DNA of 64,000 nucleotides, from assembly GCF_022179325.1 (NCBI RefSeq), contig NZ_BPQQ01000025.1:1-64000 (forward strand), in the 5' to 3' direction. Under the pieces are notes generated by a model. That model was not told the origin of the DNA. It did no database searches and saw nothing but the letters and a program-made list of their open reading frames with translations. Shown one piece after another: positions 36,733-48,097 of the stretch; within the stretch, counting starts at the first letter, position 1; every line of letters begins with the position of its first letter. The stretch comes from Methylobacterium isbiliense. GTDB lineage: Bacteria > Pseudomonadota > Alphaproteobacteria > Rhizobiales > Beijerinckiaceae. The translations under genes were made by a program, and so were the position numbers.

Positions 36733-37494
36733 ATGGCGAGCGAGCGGCCGCGTCCGCTGGTGGCGGGCAACTGGAAGATGAACGGCAGCCGCGCCTCGCG
36801 CGCCGTGCTGGAGGCCATCCGCGACGGCCTCGACCCCGCGCTCGCCCGGCGCATCGACGTGCTGGTCTGCCCGCCCGCGACGCTCGTCGGCGCCTTCGCG
36901 GAGGCCGCGCAAGGCTCGCCGGTACGGATCGGCGGCCAGGACGTGCACCCCAAGGCCAGCGGCGCCCATACGGGTTGCATCGCCGCCGAGATGCTGGCGG
37001 ATCTCGGCGCCACGCACACCATCGTCGGCCATTCCGAGCGGCGCGCCGACCAGCACGAGAGCGACGCGGAGGTGCGCGCCAAGGCGCTCGCGGCCCACCG
37101 CGCGGGTCTCGTCGCCATCCTCTGCGTCGGCGAGACGCGGGAGGAGCGCGAGGCCGGGCGCACCCTCGACGTGGTGCGCGGGCAGCTCGCCGGCTCGCTG
37201 CCGGAGGGCGCCACGGCCGCCGACACGGTGATCGCCTACGAGCCGGTCTGGGCCATCGGCACCGGGCTGACACCGACGAGGGACGACGTCGCGGAGGTCC
37301 ACGCCCTGATCCGCAGCGAACTCGAAGCCCGCCTCGGGCCGGAGGGGAGGGGCCTGCGCATCCTCTACGGCGGCTCGGTGAAGCCCTCGAACGCGGCTGA
37401 ACTGATGGCGGTCGCCAACGTGGACGGGGCGCTCGTCGGCGGCGCGAGCCTCAAGGCGGAGGATTTCCTCGGCATCGCGGCGGCCTACGCCTGA
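36733..37494 (+). CDS. tpiA: triosephosphate isomerase
   Basis: The glycolytic enzyme interconverts dihydroxyacetone phosphate and glyceraldehyde 3-phosphate. The 253-residue barrel has GNWKMN with the catalytic Lys near 14, TIVGHSERR with the catalytic His near 97, [11 protein letters not shown] with the Glu near 167 and YGGSVKP near 213. AGGGGAG precedes the ATG. It is followed by secG and pyrG on the same strand. Confidence 0.97.
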   Translation: MASERPRPLVAGNWKMNGSRASRAVLEAIRDGLDPALARRIDVLVCPPATLVGAFAEAAQGSPVRIGGQDVHPKASGAHTGCIAAEMLADLGATHTIVGHSERRADQHESDAEVRAKALAAHRAGLVAILCVGETREEREAGRTLDVVRGQLAGSLPEGATAADTVIAYEPVWAIGTGLTPTRDDVAEVHALIRSELEARLGPEGRGLRILYGGSVKPSNAAELMAVANVDGALVGGASLKAEDFLGIAAAYA

Positions 37495-37686
37495 GCCGTG
37501 CGACTGGATCCGACCGCCCGGACCCCGGAACCACGAGGGCAGGTTGCACGTGCGCGGGCGCACCTCGCCGCGCTTGGCCTGCGCCCGGTTCTCGTGTAAC
37601 AGCCCGCCCCAGTTGAGGTCCGGGCGCTGTGCGGCGCGCCGGCCGTTCGCATGTTGGCGGTCCGCGCGGCCGCCCCTGGAAGCCCG

Positions 37687-38115
37687 ATGCAGACCGTCCT
37701 GATCGTCGTCCACCTGATCATCGTCCTCGCGCTCATCGGCGTGGTGCTGCTGCAGCGCTCCGAGGGCGGGCTCGGCCTCGGCGGCGGGGGGAGCAGCGGC
37801 ACGCAGGGCTTCCTCACCGGCCGCGGGCAGGCGAACGCGCTCACCCGCGCCACCGCGATCCTGGCCGCCCTGTTCTTCACCACCAGCATGATCCTGGCGA
37901 TCATGACGCACCGCAGCGCGGCGCCGCGCTCGATCTTCGAGGGCGCGGGCCAGAGCGGCGCGCCGGCCGCGAATCAGCCGGCCGCGCCGTCCTCCGGCGG
38001 CAACCTGCTCGACCAGCTGCGCCAGCAGCAGGGTGACGCGCCGGCCTCGACGCCCGCGCCCGCTCCGGCCTCGCCGGCCGCCCCCGCGGCGCCGGCCGCC
38101 CCGCAATCGCGCTGA
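37687..38115 (+). CDS. secG: preprotein translocase subunit SecG
   Basis: A small inner-membrane part of the SecYEG channel. The 142-residue protein has two helices (TVLIVVHLIIVLALIGVVLL and ATAILAALFFTTSMILAIM) joined by the Gly-rich QRSEGGLGLGGG and GFLTGRGQANALTRAT loop that marks the family. The C-terminal tail is long and Pro/Ala-rich. The ATG at 37687 fits the family start; an in-frame ATG at 37651 would add 12 residues. Confidence 0.93.
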   Translation: MQTVLIVVHLIIVLALIGVVLLQRSEGGLGLGGGGSSGTQGFLTGRGQANALTRATAILAALFFTTSMILAIMTHRSAAPRSIFEGAGQSGAPAANQPAAPSSGGNLLDQLRQQQGDAPASTPAPAPASPAAPAAPAAPQSR

Positions 38116-38186
38116 GCGTCGGCCCGCCGGCCGGCGGGCCCGTCCACCCCTTCGCCTGCGCGGCGGTCGGTTCGGCCGCCCGATAA

Positions 38187-39914
<1,728 letters not shown>

Positions 39915-39972
39915 GGCGCCGCGCCGGTGTAGTGAAGCCTGGCAGGAGAATCGGCCGGGAAGCGGGGGGCGG

Positions 39973-40374
39973 ATGCTGGCGTCGATTTCGGGACTTGGCG
40001 CCTTCCTGGCCTACTTCGCCACCGCCGCGGTCCTCGTCGCGATCTATCTCGTCATCTACTTGCTCGCGACCGCGCATGACGAGCTGGCGCTGATCCGGCG
40101 CGGCGTCACGGCGGCGGCGATCGCGCTGGGCGGCAGCCTCATCGCCTTCACGCTCCCGCTCGCGGTGGCGATCTACAACGCCCAAGGCCTTCTGGATTGC
40201 GCGGTCTGGGGGCTCGTCGCCCTCATCGTGCAGATGGGGGTCTACTGGGCGGTGCGCGCGACGCTGCCGGAGATGTCGCGCCAGATCGAGGCCGGCGAGA
40301 GCGCCCCCGCGGTCTTTCTCGCCGCCGCCTCCCTGGCGGCGGGCGTGATCAACGCCGCCGCGATGACGTACTGA
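39973..40374 (+). CDS. DUF350 membrane protein (YjfL-like)
   Basis: The 133-residue protein has four helices arranged as two similar pairs, with conserved small and acidic residues between them, as in the DUF350 family (E. coli YjfL). It is the first of a three-gene cassette with a DUF1190 protein and a glutathionylspermidine-synthase-like ATP-grasp enzyme, the same set as yjfL-yjfM-yjfC. Function is not established. A GGGGGGCGG site precedes the ATG. Confidence 0.8.
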   Translation: MLASISGLGAFLAYFATAAVLVAIYLVIYLLATAHDELALIRRGVTAAAIALGGSLIAFTLPLAVAIYNAQGLLDCAVWGLVALIVQMGVYWAVRATLPEMSRQIEAGESAPAVFLAAASLAAGVINAAAMTY

Positions 40375-40376
40375 CC

Positions 40377-40988
40377 ATGCAGCCCGGCTCCGGACGTCCC
40401 GGCTCCAAGCGCTCGCAGACGGTCTCTCTCGTCCTGCTCCTCGGCGTGGGCGCCGCCGCCTGGGGCCTCGCCCGCCGGGACCCCTCGCAGCGGGAGGAGG
40501 ATGCTCTCGTCTATCGCGACCTCGCCGCCTGCCTGGGTCAGGGCCTGCGCTCGCGGGAGGATTGCGAATCCGCCGACCGCGAGGTGCGCAGCCTCTACCC
40601 GCAGGCCGCGCCCCGCTACGCCACGAACGGCGATTGCGAGGCCCATCACGGCTGCGGCGGCTGCACCGCGGGCGGGTTCGTCTCGCCCGTGGCCGCCGGC
40701 TACTTCATTCCGACGCTCTCCGGCTTCATGATCGGCCGCACGCCCGAGCAGAAGCTACCCGTGCAGCCCCTCTACCGTCACGAGACCCGCCCCTGCGGCG
40801 CGGGCGGCGGGCATGCGGGCAGCTATTGCACCAGTGCCGGCGGGCGGGTCTGGACCGCGAGCAGCGGATCGAGCAGCGCGCGCGTCTCCTCGGCGGTCGC
40901 GCACACGAGCACCAGCTCGCCTCGCGTCGTCGCCTCGGGCGGCTTCGGCGGCACCGGGCACGCGGTCTCGGCGCACGGGGGCAGCTGA
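40377..40988 (+). CDS. DUF1190 (YgiB/YjfM-like) protein
   Basis: The 203-residue protein has an N-terminal membrane anchor (TVSLVLLLGVGAAAWGLA, about 14-31) and an extracytoplasmic part with Cys residues (DLAACLGQGLRSREDCESA, then CEAHHGCGGC) and a Ser/Gly-rich tail. This matches DUF1190. The start ATG is two bases after the DUF350 stop, and the stop overlaps the next start (TGATG). Confidence 0.78.
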   Translation: MQPGSGRPGSKRSQTVSLVLLLGVGAAAWGLARRDPSQREEDALVYRDLAACLGQGLRSREDCESADREVRSLYPQAAPRYATNGDCEAHHGCGGCTAGGFVSPVAAGYFIPTLSGFMIGRTPEQKLPVQPLYRHETRPCGAGGGHAGSYCTSAGGRVWTASSGSSSARVSSAVAHTSTSSPRVVASGGFGGTGHAVSAHGGS

Positions 40989-42142
40989 TGCGCCGGCGCG
41001 ACCTCGGGGAGCGGCCGGACTGGCGGGCGCAGGCCGAGGCGGCGGGCTTCTCCTTCCACACCCTCGACGGCGCCCCCTACTGGGACGAGTCCCACGCCTA
41101 CGCGTTCAGCCTCGATCAGATCGAGCGCGACATCGAGGCGCCGAGCGCCGAAATCCACGCCCTCTGCCTCGCCTTCGTGGACCGCGCGGTGGCCGACGAT
41201 CGGATCCTCGCCTCGCTGGCGATTCCGCCCCACGCCTTCGCGGCGGTGCGCGACAGCTGGCTGCGCCGCGACCCCTCCCTCTACGGACGGCTCGATTTCG
41301 CCTACGACGGCAGCGGCCCGGCGAAGCTCCTCGAATACAACGCCGACACGCCCACCGCCCTCTACGAGACCGGCGTGTTCCAGTGGCTCTGGCTGGAGGA
41401 CGGCCTCGCGCGCGGGCGGCTGCCCGCCGGCACGGACCAGTTCAATTCCGTGCACGAGCGCTTGGTCGCCCGCTTCGGCGAGATCCGCGGGCCCGTGGCC
41501 TTCACCTGCCTCGCCGACGCGTTGGAGGATCGCGGCACGGTGGCCTACCTGCAGGATTGCGCGCATCAGGCGGGTCTCGCCACCCGCTTCGTGCCGCTCG
41601 ACGCCGTCTCGGTGAGGGAGGACGGCGCCTTCGCGGATCGTCTCGGGGCGGCCCTGGGCACGCTGTTCAAGCTCTATCCGTGGGAATGGGCCTTCCGCGA
41701 TCCGTTCGGCCAACGCCTGTCGGCCACCCCGACCCGCTTCCTCGAACCGCCCTGGAAGGCGGTGCTCTCCAACAAGGGGCTGCTCGCGCATCTCTGGGCG
41801 ATGGAGCCCGGCCATCCGAACCTGCTGCCCGCCTACTTCGAGGACGACCCGGCCAAGGCCGCGCTGGGCACGAGCTTCGTCAAGAAGCCGATCCTGTCGC
41901 GGGAGGGCGCGAACGTGCTCATGGTGCGCGACGGCGCGGTGGTCGCCCGGGAGGACGGACCCTACGGAGGCGAGGGCTTCGTGCGCCAGGCGCTGGCCGA
42001 CCTCGCCGCCTTCGGGGAGCAGCGGGTGCTCCTCGGCAGCTGGATCGTCGGGAACGAGCCGGCGGGCCTGTGCCTGCGCGAGAGCCCCGGCCTCATCACC
42101 GGCAACCGGGCGCGCTTCGTGCCGCACGTGATCGCGCCCTGA
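40988..42142 (+). CDS. glutathionylspermidine-synthase-like ATP-grasp protein (YgiC/YjfC-like)
   Basis: The 384-residue protein matches the C-terminal synthetase half of glutathionylspermidine synthase, an ATP-grasp ligase. Seen are FSFHTLDGAPYWDES near 20, RLDFAYDGSGPAKLLEYNADTPTALYE near 100 and the nucleotide region SFVKKPILSREGANV near 297. The amidase half is absent, so it probably makes a peptide-type bond to an unknown substrate. It closes the yjfLMC-like cassette by translational coupling. Confidence 0.85.
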   Translation: MRRRDLGERPDWRAQAEAAGFSFHTLDGAPYWDESHAYAFSLDQIERDIEAPSAEIHALCLAFVDRAVADDRILASLAIPPHAFAAVRDSWLRRDPSLYGRLDFAYDGSGPAKLLEYNADTPTALYETGVFQWLWLEDGLARGRLPAGTDQFNSVHERLVARFGEIRGPVAFTCLADALEDRGTVAYLQDCAHQAGLATRFVPLDAVSVREDGAFADRLGAALGTLFKLYPWEWAFRDPFGQRLSATPTRFLEPPWKAVLSNKGLLAHLWAMEPGHPNLLPAYFEDDPAKAALGTSFVKKPILSREGANVLMVRDGAVVAREDGPYGGEGFVRQALADLAAFGEQRVLLGSWIVGNEPAGLCLRESPGLITGNRARFVPHVIAP

Positions 42143-42173
42143 CCGCGGCGGCAAACCACCCTATCTCACCGCC

Positions 42174-42626
42174 GTGACCGAGATCCTGTTCTACCACATG
42201 CAGCGCCAGCCCCTGGAATCGGTGCTGCCGAGCCTCCTGGAGAAATCCCTGGAGCGGCAGTGGCGCGTCACCGTGCAGGCCACGAGCGAGGAGCGGCTCC
42301 AGGCCCTCGACGACCATCTCTGGACCTTCTCGGACGAAAGCTTCCTGCCCCACGGCACCGACCGCGACCCCGATGCGGGCACGCAGCCCGTGGTGCTCAC
42401 CCTGCGCGACGCCAACCCCAACGCCGCGACCATCCGCTTCCTCGTCGACGGCGCGCCGCTGCCGGAGGATGCCGGCAGCTACGCCCGCATCTGCGTCCTG
42501 TTCGACGGCGGCGACCAGGACGCCCTGCTGTTTGCGCGCGAGCAGTGGCGTGCCGCCAAGGAGGCCGGTCACAGCGTCGCCTACTGGCAGCAGGACGAGA
42601 GCGGGCGCTGGCAGAAGAAGGCGTGA
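42174..42626 (+). CDS. holC: DNA polymerase III subunit chi
   Basis: The chi subunit ties the clamp loader to single-strand binding protein. The 150-residue protein has the HolC core (EILFYHMQRQPLESVLPSLL at the start, LDDHLWTFSDESFLPHG near 47, RICVLFDGGDQDALLFAREQW near 104). The start is GTG with no strong ribosome site. In many relatives holC follows pepA; here it follows the ATP-grasp gene. Confidence 0.9.
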   Translation: MTEILFYHMQRQPLESVLPSLLEKSLERQWRVTVQATSEERLQALDDHLWTFSDESFLPHGTDRDPDAGTQPVVLTLRDANPNAATIRFLVDGAPLPEDAGSYARICVLFDGGDQDALLFAREQWRAAKEAGHSVAYWQQDESGRWQKKA

Positions 42627-42661
42627 GCGGCGACCCCGCCCAATCCCGGGAGGAGAACCCC

Positions 42662-44197
42662 ATGATCCGTGTCCTGATGCTGCTCGCCGCCCTGGCGGCG
42701 GGCCTGCCCGCGGCGGGGGGATCCGCGCTGGCGCAGCCCCGCCCGGAAGCGCGGCCGGCGGAGGCGCGCCAGCCCGAGGGGCGCAAGCTCCCCGCCGACG
42801 CCGTGACGCAGCACAGCCTCACCCTCTCGGACGGGCGCACGCTCGCCCTGACGGCCACCGCCGGCAGCCTCGCCCTCGTGGACGAGGCGGGCAAGCTTCA
42901 GGCCGAGATCGCCTTCACGGCCTACACGCTGCCGGACCGCAGCCCCGTGGCGCGCCCGGTCACCTTCGGCCTGAACGGCGGTCCGGGCGCGGCCTCGGCC
43001 TATCTCAACCTCGGGGCGGTGGGGCCCTGGCGCCTGCCGCTGGACGGGCCGAGCATCAGCCCCTCGACGGTGCCGGTGCCGGTGCCGAACGACGAGACGT
43101 GGCTCGACTTCACCGATCTCGTCTTCATCGATCCGGTCGGCACCGGCTACAGCCGGGCGGCCGGCGACGACGGCAAGCGCTACTTCTCGATCGACGCCGA
43201 TGCGTCGGTGCTCGCCGCGGCCATCGCCCGCTGGCTGCGCACCAACGACCGGCTCGCCTCGCCGAAGTTCTTCCTCGGCGAGAGCTACGGCGGCTTCCGC
43301 GGCCCGCTCATCGCCCGCAAGCTGCAGGACGACGTGGGCGTCGGCCTCTCGGGTCTGGTGCTGCTCTCGCCGGTGCTCGATTTCGGCTGGCTTCAGCCGC
43401 CACGCCACAACCCGCTCGGCGACGTCACCCGGCTGCCCTCGCTCGCGGCGGCCGGCCTGGAGCGGCGCGGCCTCACGCCGGGGCCGCAGACCATGGCCGA
43501 GGCCGAGACCTACGCGGCGACCGACTACCTCGCCGACCTCCTGCGCGGCCCCGGCGACGCGCAGGCCCGGGCCCGACTCACCGCCCGGGTCTCGAGCTTC
43601 ACCGGGCTCGATCCGGACCTCGTGCGGCGTCAGGCCGGGCGCATCTCCACCGGCAGCTTCCAGCGCGAGACCGCCCGCGGCGAGGATCGGATCGCCAGCG
43701 CCTACGACACCGGCGTGACCGGCTGGAACCCGGAACCCACCGCCGCCCATGCGGGCTTCGAGGATCCGCTGCTGACCGCGATGCTGGCGCCCTTGTCGAG
43801 CGCGATGGTCGACCATTACGCCCGCACCCTGAACTGGCGGGTCGTCAACCTGCGCTACGAACTCCTCAGCAGCGCGGTGAACCGGGCCTGGAGCTGGGGC
43901 TCTGGCCGCACCCCGCCGGAGGCGGTGAGCGAGTTGCGCCAAGCGCTCGCCCTCGACGGGGCGATGCGGGTGCTGGTCGCCCACGGCTACACCGACCTCG
44001 TGACGCCCTACTTCGCGTCGAAGCTCATCCTCGACCAGATCCCGACCTTCGGGCCGGAGCGGCGGCTCAGCTTGGCGGTTTTCCCGGGCGGGCACATGTT
44101 CTATTCCCGCCAAGCCTCGCGGGTGGCCTTCCGCAGCGAGGCCCGTCGCCTCTACGAGGCGGCGCTGGCGGCACGGCAGGGCGGCGAGGGACGATGA
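42662..44197 (+). CDS. secreted S10-family serine carboxypeptidase
   Basis: The 511-residue protein has a signal peptide (MIRVLMLLAALAAGLPAAGG, cleavage near 30). The S10 catalytic triad is in place: Ser in FLGESYGG near 217, Asp in AHGYTDLVTPY near 444 and His in PGGHMFY near 479; the oxyanion region is GLNGGPGAAS near 107. Such enzymes trim C-terminal residues of peptides, here in the periplasm. GGGAGGAG precedes the ATG. Its stop overlaps the next gene's ATG. Confidence 0.87.
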   Translation: MIRVLMLLAALAAGLPAAGGSALAQPRPEARPAEARQPEGRKLPADAVTQHSLTLSDGRTLALTATAGSLALVDEAGKLQAEIAFTAYTLPDRSPVARPVTFGLNGGPGAASAYLNLGAVGPWRLPLDGPSISPSTVPVPVPNDETWLDFTDLVFIDPVGTGYSRAAGDDGKRYFSIDADASVLAAAIARWLRTNDRLASPKFFLGESYGGFRGPLIARKLQDDVGVGLSGLVLLSPVLDFGWLQPPRHNPLGDVTRLPSLAAAGLERRGLTPGPQTMAEAETYAATDYLADLLRGPGDAQARARLTARVSSFTGLDPDLVRRQAGRISTGSFQRETARGEDRIASAYDTGVTGWNPEPTAAHAGFEDPLLTAMLAPLSSAMVDHYARTLNWRVVNLRYELLSSAVNRAWSWGSGRTPPEAVSELRQALALDGAMRVLVAHGYTDLVTPYFASKLILDQIPTFGPERRLSLAVFPGGHMFYSRQASRVAFRSEARRLYEAALAARQGGEGR

Positions 44198-44553
44198 GAG
44201 GGACGCGGGCGGTGATCCTGGCGGGCGTGAGCGCCGCGCTGGCGGGGTGCGGCTCCGGGCCGGAGCGCGCTGCCCCGGTCGCACCGGTGCCGCAGCCGGC
44301 GCCGAGGCCCGGTCTCGGCGCCGTGCTCGCCCCGGACGGCTCCTGCACCGGCCCGGCCCCGCGCGCGGCCGCCACGATCGCGCCCGGCATCGCCGAGTGC
44401 GATCTGGTGGTCATCAAGGGCAGACCGCCCACCGACGTGCTCGTCGGGGAGAGCGGTCGCGGACAGCGCGAGGTGCAGGTGCTCTATGCCGAGCCCGGCG
44501 GGCGCGAACTCTACTTCTTCATCGACAACCGCCTGGACCGCATCGTGCGCTGA
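44194..44553 (+). CDS. small putative lipoprotein
   Basis: The 119-residue protein has a lipoprotein signal with lipobox LAGC (Cys near residue 19) and a Pro/Ala-rich linker. The soluble part contains CTGPAPRAAATIAPGIAECDLVVIKG-like sequence, so a disulfide is possible. The family is unknown to me. ATGA overlap couples it to the carboxypeptidase gene. Confidence 0.65.
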   Translation: MRGTRAVILAGVSAALAGCGSGPERAAPVAPVPQPAPRPGLGAVLAPDGSCTGPAPRAAATIAPGIAECDLVVIKGRPPTDVLVGESGRGQREVQVLYAEPGGRELYFFIDNRLDRIVR

Positions 44554-44694
44554 GGCGCGTGTGCGCTGGCGCACGCGGCCGGGCGATGCGCCGGTCGCGG
44601 GCCGGTAAGGCTCTCGATAAGGAACGAACACCCGTTCGCGGACCTTCCGGCCGCGGCGCGGCCCTGCGGACTCGACGGATCGGACAAGCTCAGC

Positions 44695-45795
44695 ATGGCG
44701 CGCGAACCGAACGCAGTCGATTTCTGGCGCGGGCTCGCCCTGATCACCATCTTCATCAATCACATCCCCGGCAACGTCTTCCAGAACTACACCTATTCGC
44801 AGTACGGCATCTCGGACGCCGCCGAGCTGTTCGTCTTCCTGGCGGGATGGTCGATCGGCATTGCGGTCCGGGGCCGCAAGGGCGTGCCGGAACCCGCGAG
44901 CCGCACGCTGCTGCGGCTGCTCTCTCGCATGGTCGAGGTCTACCGGGCGCAGCTCGTGATCACGGCGATCGCGCTCGCCATGCTGGCAGGCGCCGCGCTC
45001 TACACCGACAATCCGCTGCTCCTCGAATGGCACAATGCCGGGCCGGTCTTCACCGATCCGGTGCAAACCATGGTCGGCTGGGTCACGCTGCTGCACCAGC
45101 TCGGCTTCTTCAACATCCTGCCGCTCTACGTGGTGCTGCTCGGCCTCGCGCCGATCTTCGTGCTCCTCGCCCGGGTCAGCCGGGCGCTCGCGCTCGGCGC
45201 CTCGCTCGCCCTCTACGCCGCCGCCTTGACCTTCGAGCTCAACGTGCCGTCCTGGCCGGGGGAGGGGCACTGGTTCTTCAACCCGTTCAGCTGGCAGCTC
45301 CTGCTCGTCCTCGGCTTCCTGGCGCACGAATGGCGGCGGGAATCGCCGGGCTTCCTCGTTTGGCGCCGCCGCCTGCGGCCGCTCGGCATCGCCATCGTGG
45401 GGCTCGGCGCCTATCTCGCGTGGTTCCACATCCGGCCCGACCCGCTGCTGGTGCCGGAGCCGCGCCTGTTCTTCACCTTCGATAAATCGAACCTGCCGCC
45501 CGCCCGGCTGATCCACTTCATCGGCGTCGTGCTCGCCTTCAACGGCGCGTTCGAGTGGATCGACCGGCACGCCGCATGGCTCAGCGCCCAGCTCGCGGCG
45601 CTCGGCCGCAACTCGCTCGCGGTGTTCTCGGTCGGGTCGATCGCGAGCCTCGCGGCCCAGCTGTTAAGGTTCTGGACCGGGGGCGGTTTCGCCGTCGACG
45701 TGTTTGTCGTAGGATCGGGGATCTGTCTCCTGGCGTTCACCGCATGGTTCGTCGAATGGCGCTCCCGCTCCCCCAGGTCCTCCGGTACGGCCTGA
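44695..45795 (+). CDS. OpgC-family membrane acyltransferase
   Basis: The 366-residue protein has about ten helices and the OpgC start DFWRGLALITIFINHIPGN, where the early Arg and His are the conserved acyltransferase_3-type residues. OpgC adds succinyl groups to osmoregulated periplasmic glucans. With an SGNH hydrolase, flippase and GNAT downstream, this copy more likely decorates an exported polysaccharide. The next gene starts 52 bases before its end. Confidence 0.85.
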   Translation: MAREPNAVDFWRGLALITIFINHIPGNVFQNYTYSQYGISDAAELFVFLAGWSIGIAVRGRKGVPEPASRTLLRLLSRMVEVYRAQLVITAIALAMLAGAALYTDNPLLLEWHNAGPVFTDPVQTMVGWVTLLHQLGFFNILPLYVVLLGLAPIFVLLARVSRALALGASLALYAAALTFELNVPSWPGEGHWFFNPFSWQLLLVLGFLAHEWRRESPGFLVWRRRLRPLGIAIVGLGAYLAWFHIRPDPLLVPEPRLFFTFDKSNLPPARLIHFIGVVLAFNGAFEWIDRHAAWLSAQLAALGRNSLAVFSVGSIASLAAQLLRFWTGGGFAVDVFVVGSGICLLAFTAWFVEWRSRSPRSSGTA

Positions 45796-46652
45796 CGGGC
45801 ATCCTCGCCGCCGGGCTCGCCGCGGCCGCCGTGCCGCCCAGCGCCGCCGCGCAGGGCGCGGCTCCGTCCGAGAAGCCGGTCGGCGCCGAGATTCCGCTCC
45901 CCGACACGCCGGATGCCAGCCTGTCGCCGGAATGCCGGGTGCCCGGCTCGAAGCTCTACACGCTGGCGAAGCTGCGGGGGGTGAAGAAGGCGCTCAAGGA
46001 GCACCGCTCCGTGCACGTGCTCTCGATCGGCTCCACCTCCGGCGGCCTCGGCGCCGCCGCCAACTACCCGGTCAAGCTCGAAACGGCCCTGGAGCAATCC
46101 TTCCCGGACGTGACGGTGGACGTCGACAGCCGCGGCCTGTCCGGGGAGATCGCCTACGGGGCGGCCGAGCGCCTGCGCAACATGGTGGCGGAGATCGAGC
46201 CGGATCTCGTGGTCTGGCAGGTCGGCTCCAACGACGCGCTCGCGCGCGTCGACGTCGAGGCTTTCGCCGCCTCGCTCGCCGACACCGTCGACTGGATCAA
46301 GTCGCATGGTATCGACATCGTGCTGGTCGATCCGCAATACACCGCGAGTCTCGCCAAGGACGACTACTACAACGAGTTCGTGCGCGCGATCCAGAAGGTG
46401 GCGGCCGCGCGGCAGGTGCCGCTGGTGCTGCGCTTCGAGGCGATGCGCTACCTCGCGGGCGCCTCCAAGGGCACGCTGCCGATGAGCGGCTTCCGCCTCG
46501 CCGATCTCGGCTCCCGCTGCATGGCCGAGCACGTCACCCGCGCCATCACAGTCTCGCTGCTGCAGCCGGACGTGACCGGCACCCCGACGCCGGGTCCGGC
46601 ACCGAGCCCCCCGTCGCAATCCGCGGCCAGCGCCGGTCCCGTCGCAAAATAG
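45744..46652 (+). CDS. SGNH/GDSL-family hydrolase, secreted
   Basis: The 302-residue protein has a signal peptide (LRYGLTGILAAGLAAAAVPPSAAAQ). The body is SGNH-like: block I HVLSIGSTSGG near 92, block III VVWQVGSND near 155. The Ser in GSTSGG is the likely nucleophile. Such enzymes add or remove acyl groups on glycans, which suits its overlap with the OpgC-like gene. The tail is Pro/Ser-rich. ATG 45756 is an alternative start. Confidence 0.78.
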   Translation: MVRRMALPLPQVLRYGLTGILAAGLAAAAVPPSAAAQGAAPSEKPVGAEIPLPDTPDASLSPECRVPGSKLYTLAKLRGVKKALKEHRSVHVLSIGSTSGGLGAAANYPVKLETALEQSFPDVTVDVDSRGLSGEIAYGAAERLRNMVAEIEPDLVVWQVGSNDALARVDVEAFAASLADTVDWIKSHGIDIVLVDPQYTASLAKDDYYNEFVRAIQKVAAARQVPLVLRFEAMRYLAGASKGTLPMSGFRLADLGSRCMAEHVTRAITVSLLQPDVTGTPTPGPAPSPPSQSAASAGPVAK

Positions 46653-46765
46653 TCCCGCGGCGATCGCGAGAACCATCGCGCGCCGCTTAACCGGGCAACA
46701 ATCCCGATGCGCTAGTCCAGGGCACCGGCGCGCATCGCCTGCCGGCCAGCGCTGGTGGCGGCGGG

Positions 46766-48097
46766 ATGACGGTGGGGGCTTCGTTCGGCGATTCGCGCAT
46801 GGCGCCCGACACCGGCGGGCTCGCCCGCTCGGCCGCGGCGGTCTTCGGCGTGCGCATCGCCGCGGCGGGCTTCGCCTTCGGCGCACAGGCCCTGATGGCC
46901 CGGCTGATGGGCGGGGCCGAGTACGGCATCTTCGCGTCGGTCTGGGTCTGGACCGCACTCCTCGGCCACGCCTCCACCTGGGGCCTGTCGCAGGCGGCGT
47001 CCCGCTTCCTGCCCGCCTACCGGGCGACGGGCGAAACCGATCTCGCCCGCGGTTACATCGCGTTCGGGGCGGCCGTCTCCCTCGGGGTTGGGGCGCTGCT
47101 CGCGGGCGCGGGTGCGGCCGTCGTCATCCTCGTGCCGGGCGCGGTGGCGGAGCCCTACGCCGCGCCGCTGCTCGTCGCCGCGCTCGTGCTGCCGCTCTTC
47201 GCCCTTCAGGATTACTGCGAGGGCCTCGCGCGGGCGCAGCACTGGACGCTGCTGGCGATCGCGCCGCCCTATCTGCTGCGCCAGGGCCTGATCATGGCGG
47301 CGATGCTCGCGGCCCTCGCCCTCGGCGCGCCGCCGGAGGCGGCCACGGCCGTCGCCTGCACGCTCATCGCCACCGCGCTGGCGCTGGCGGTCCAGGCCGC
47401 CCTGCTGTCCTCGCGCCTGCGGCAGGTGCTGCCGCCGGGGCGGCGCGCCTGGCCGTGGCGGCGCTGGATGAACGCGGCGCTGCCGATCGGGCTCATCGAC
47501 CTGGCCGGGTCCGGCTTCGCCTTCGCCGACGTGCTGGTGCTCGGCTTCCTGCTGGAGCCGGAGGCGGTGGGGGTCTACTTCGCGGCCACGCGCCTGCTGC
47601 AATTCCTCGCCTTCGTCCATTACGCCGCCTCGGCGGTCACGGCCCCCCGCATCGCCGAAGCGGGGGCGCTGGACGACCAGACGGGCCTGGACCGCCTCGT
47701 GCGCCACTGGTCGCGCCTGACCCTGCTCGCCACGCTCGCGACCGGCCTCGGCCTCCTCGCCGCGAGCCCCCTGCTGCTTGGGCTGTTCGGCGCCGGGTTC
47801 CGCTCCGCCCTGCCGCTCCTCGCCATCCTCGTGGCCGGGCATGTCGGCGCGGCCGCGTTCGGGCCGGCGGAGGACGTGCTCACCATGCTCGGCGCCGAAC
47901 GCCTCTGCGCCGCCATCACGCTCGCGGTGCTCGGCTTCTCCATCGTCCTGATGCTGCTCCTGGTGCCGGGGCTGGGGGTGACGGGAGCGGCGCTCTCCGC
48001 CGCCCTCGCCGTGGCGCTGCGCGGCTGTCTCCTGGCCGCCGCCGCGCGGCTGCGCCTCGGCGTGGTCACGCCGGCCTTTGCGGGAAGTCTCGCATGA
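46766..48097 (+). CDS. polysaccharide flippase (Wzx/MATE-type)
   Basis: The 443-residue protein has 12-14 helices in the oligosaccharide-flippase pattern, starting with LARSAAAVFGVRIAAAGFAFGAQALMARLMGGAEYGIF. It would move lipid-linked glycan units across the inner membrane. It overlaps the GNAT gene by ATGA. An ATG at 46799 is a second possible start. Confidence 0.85.
   Translation: MTVGASFGDSRMAPDTGGLARSAAAVFGVRIAAAGFAFGAQALMARLMGGAEYGIFASVWVWTALLGHASTWGLSQAASRFLPAYRATGETDLARGYIAFGAAVSLGVGALLAGAGAAVVILVPGAVAEPYAAPLLVAALVLPLFALQDYCEGLARAQHWTLLAIAPPYLLRQGLIMAAMLAALALGAPPEAATAVACTLIATALALAVQAALLSSRLRQVLPPGRRAWPWRRWMNAALPIGLIDLAGSGFAFADVLVLGFLLEPEAVGVYFAATRLLQFLAFVHYAASAVTAPRIAEAGALDDQTGLDRLVRHWSRLTLLATLATGLGLLAASPLLLGLFGAGFRSALPLLAILVAGHVGAAAFGPAEDVLTMLGAERLCAAITLAVLGFSIVLMLLLVPGLGVTGAALSAALAVALRGCLLAAAARLRLGVVTPAFAGSLA

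Noticed and set aside
44625-44638. Palindrome CGAACACCCGTTCG upstream of the OpgC-like gene
   Set aside because: It looks like a Gram-positive LexA box, but alphaproteobacterial LexA uses GTTC-N7-GTTC, and the gene is not a repair gene.
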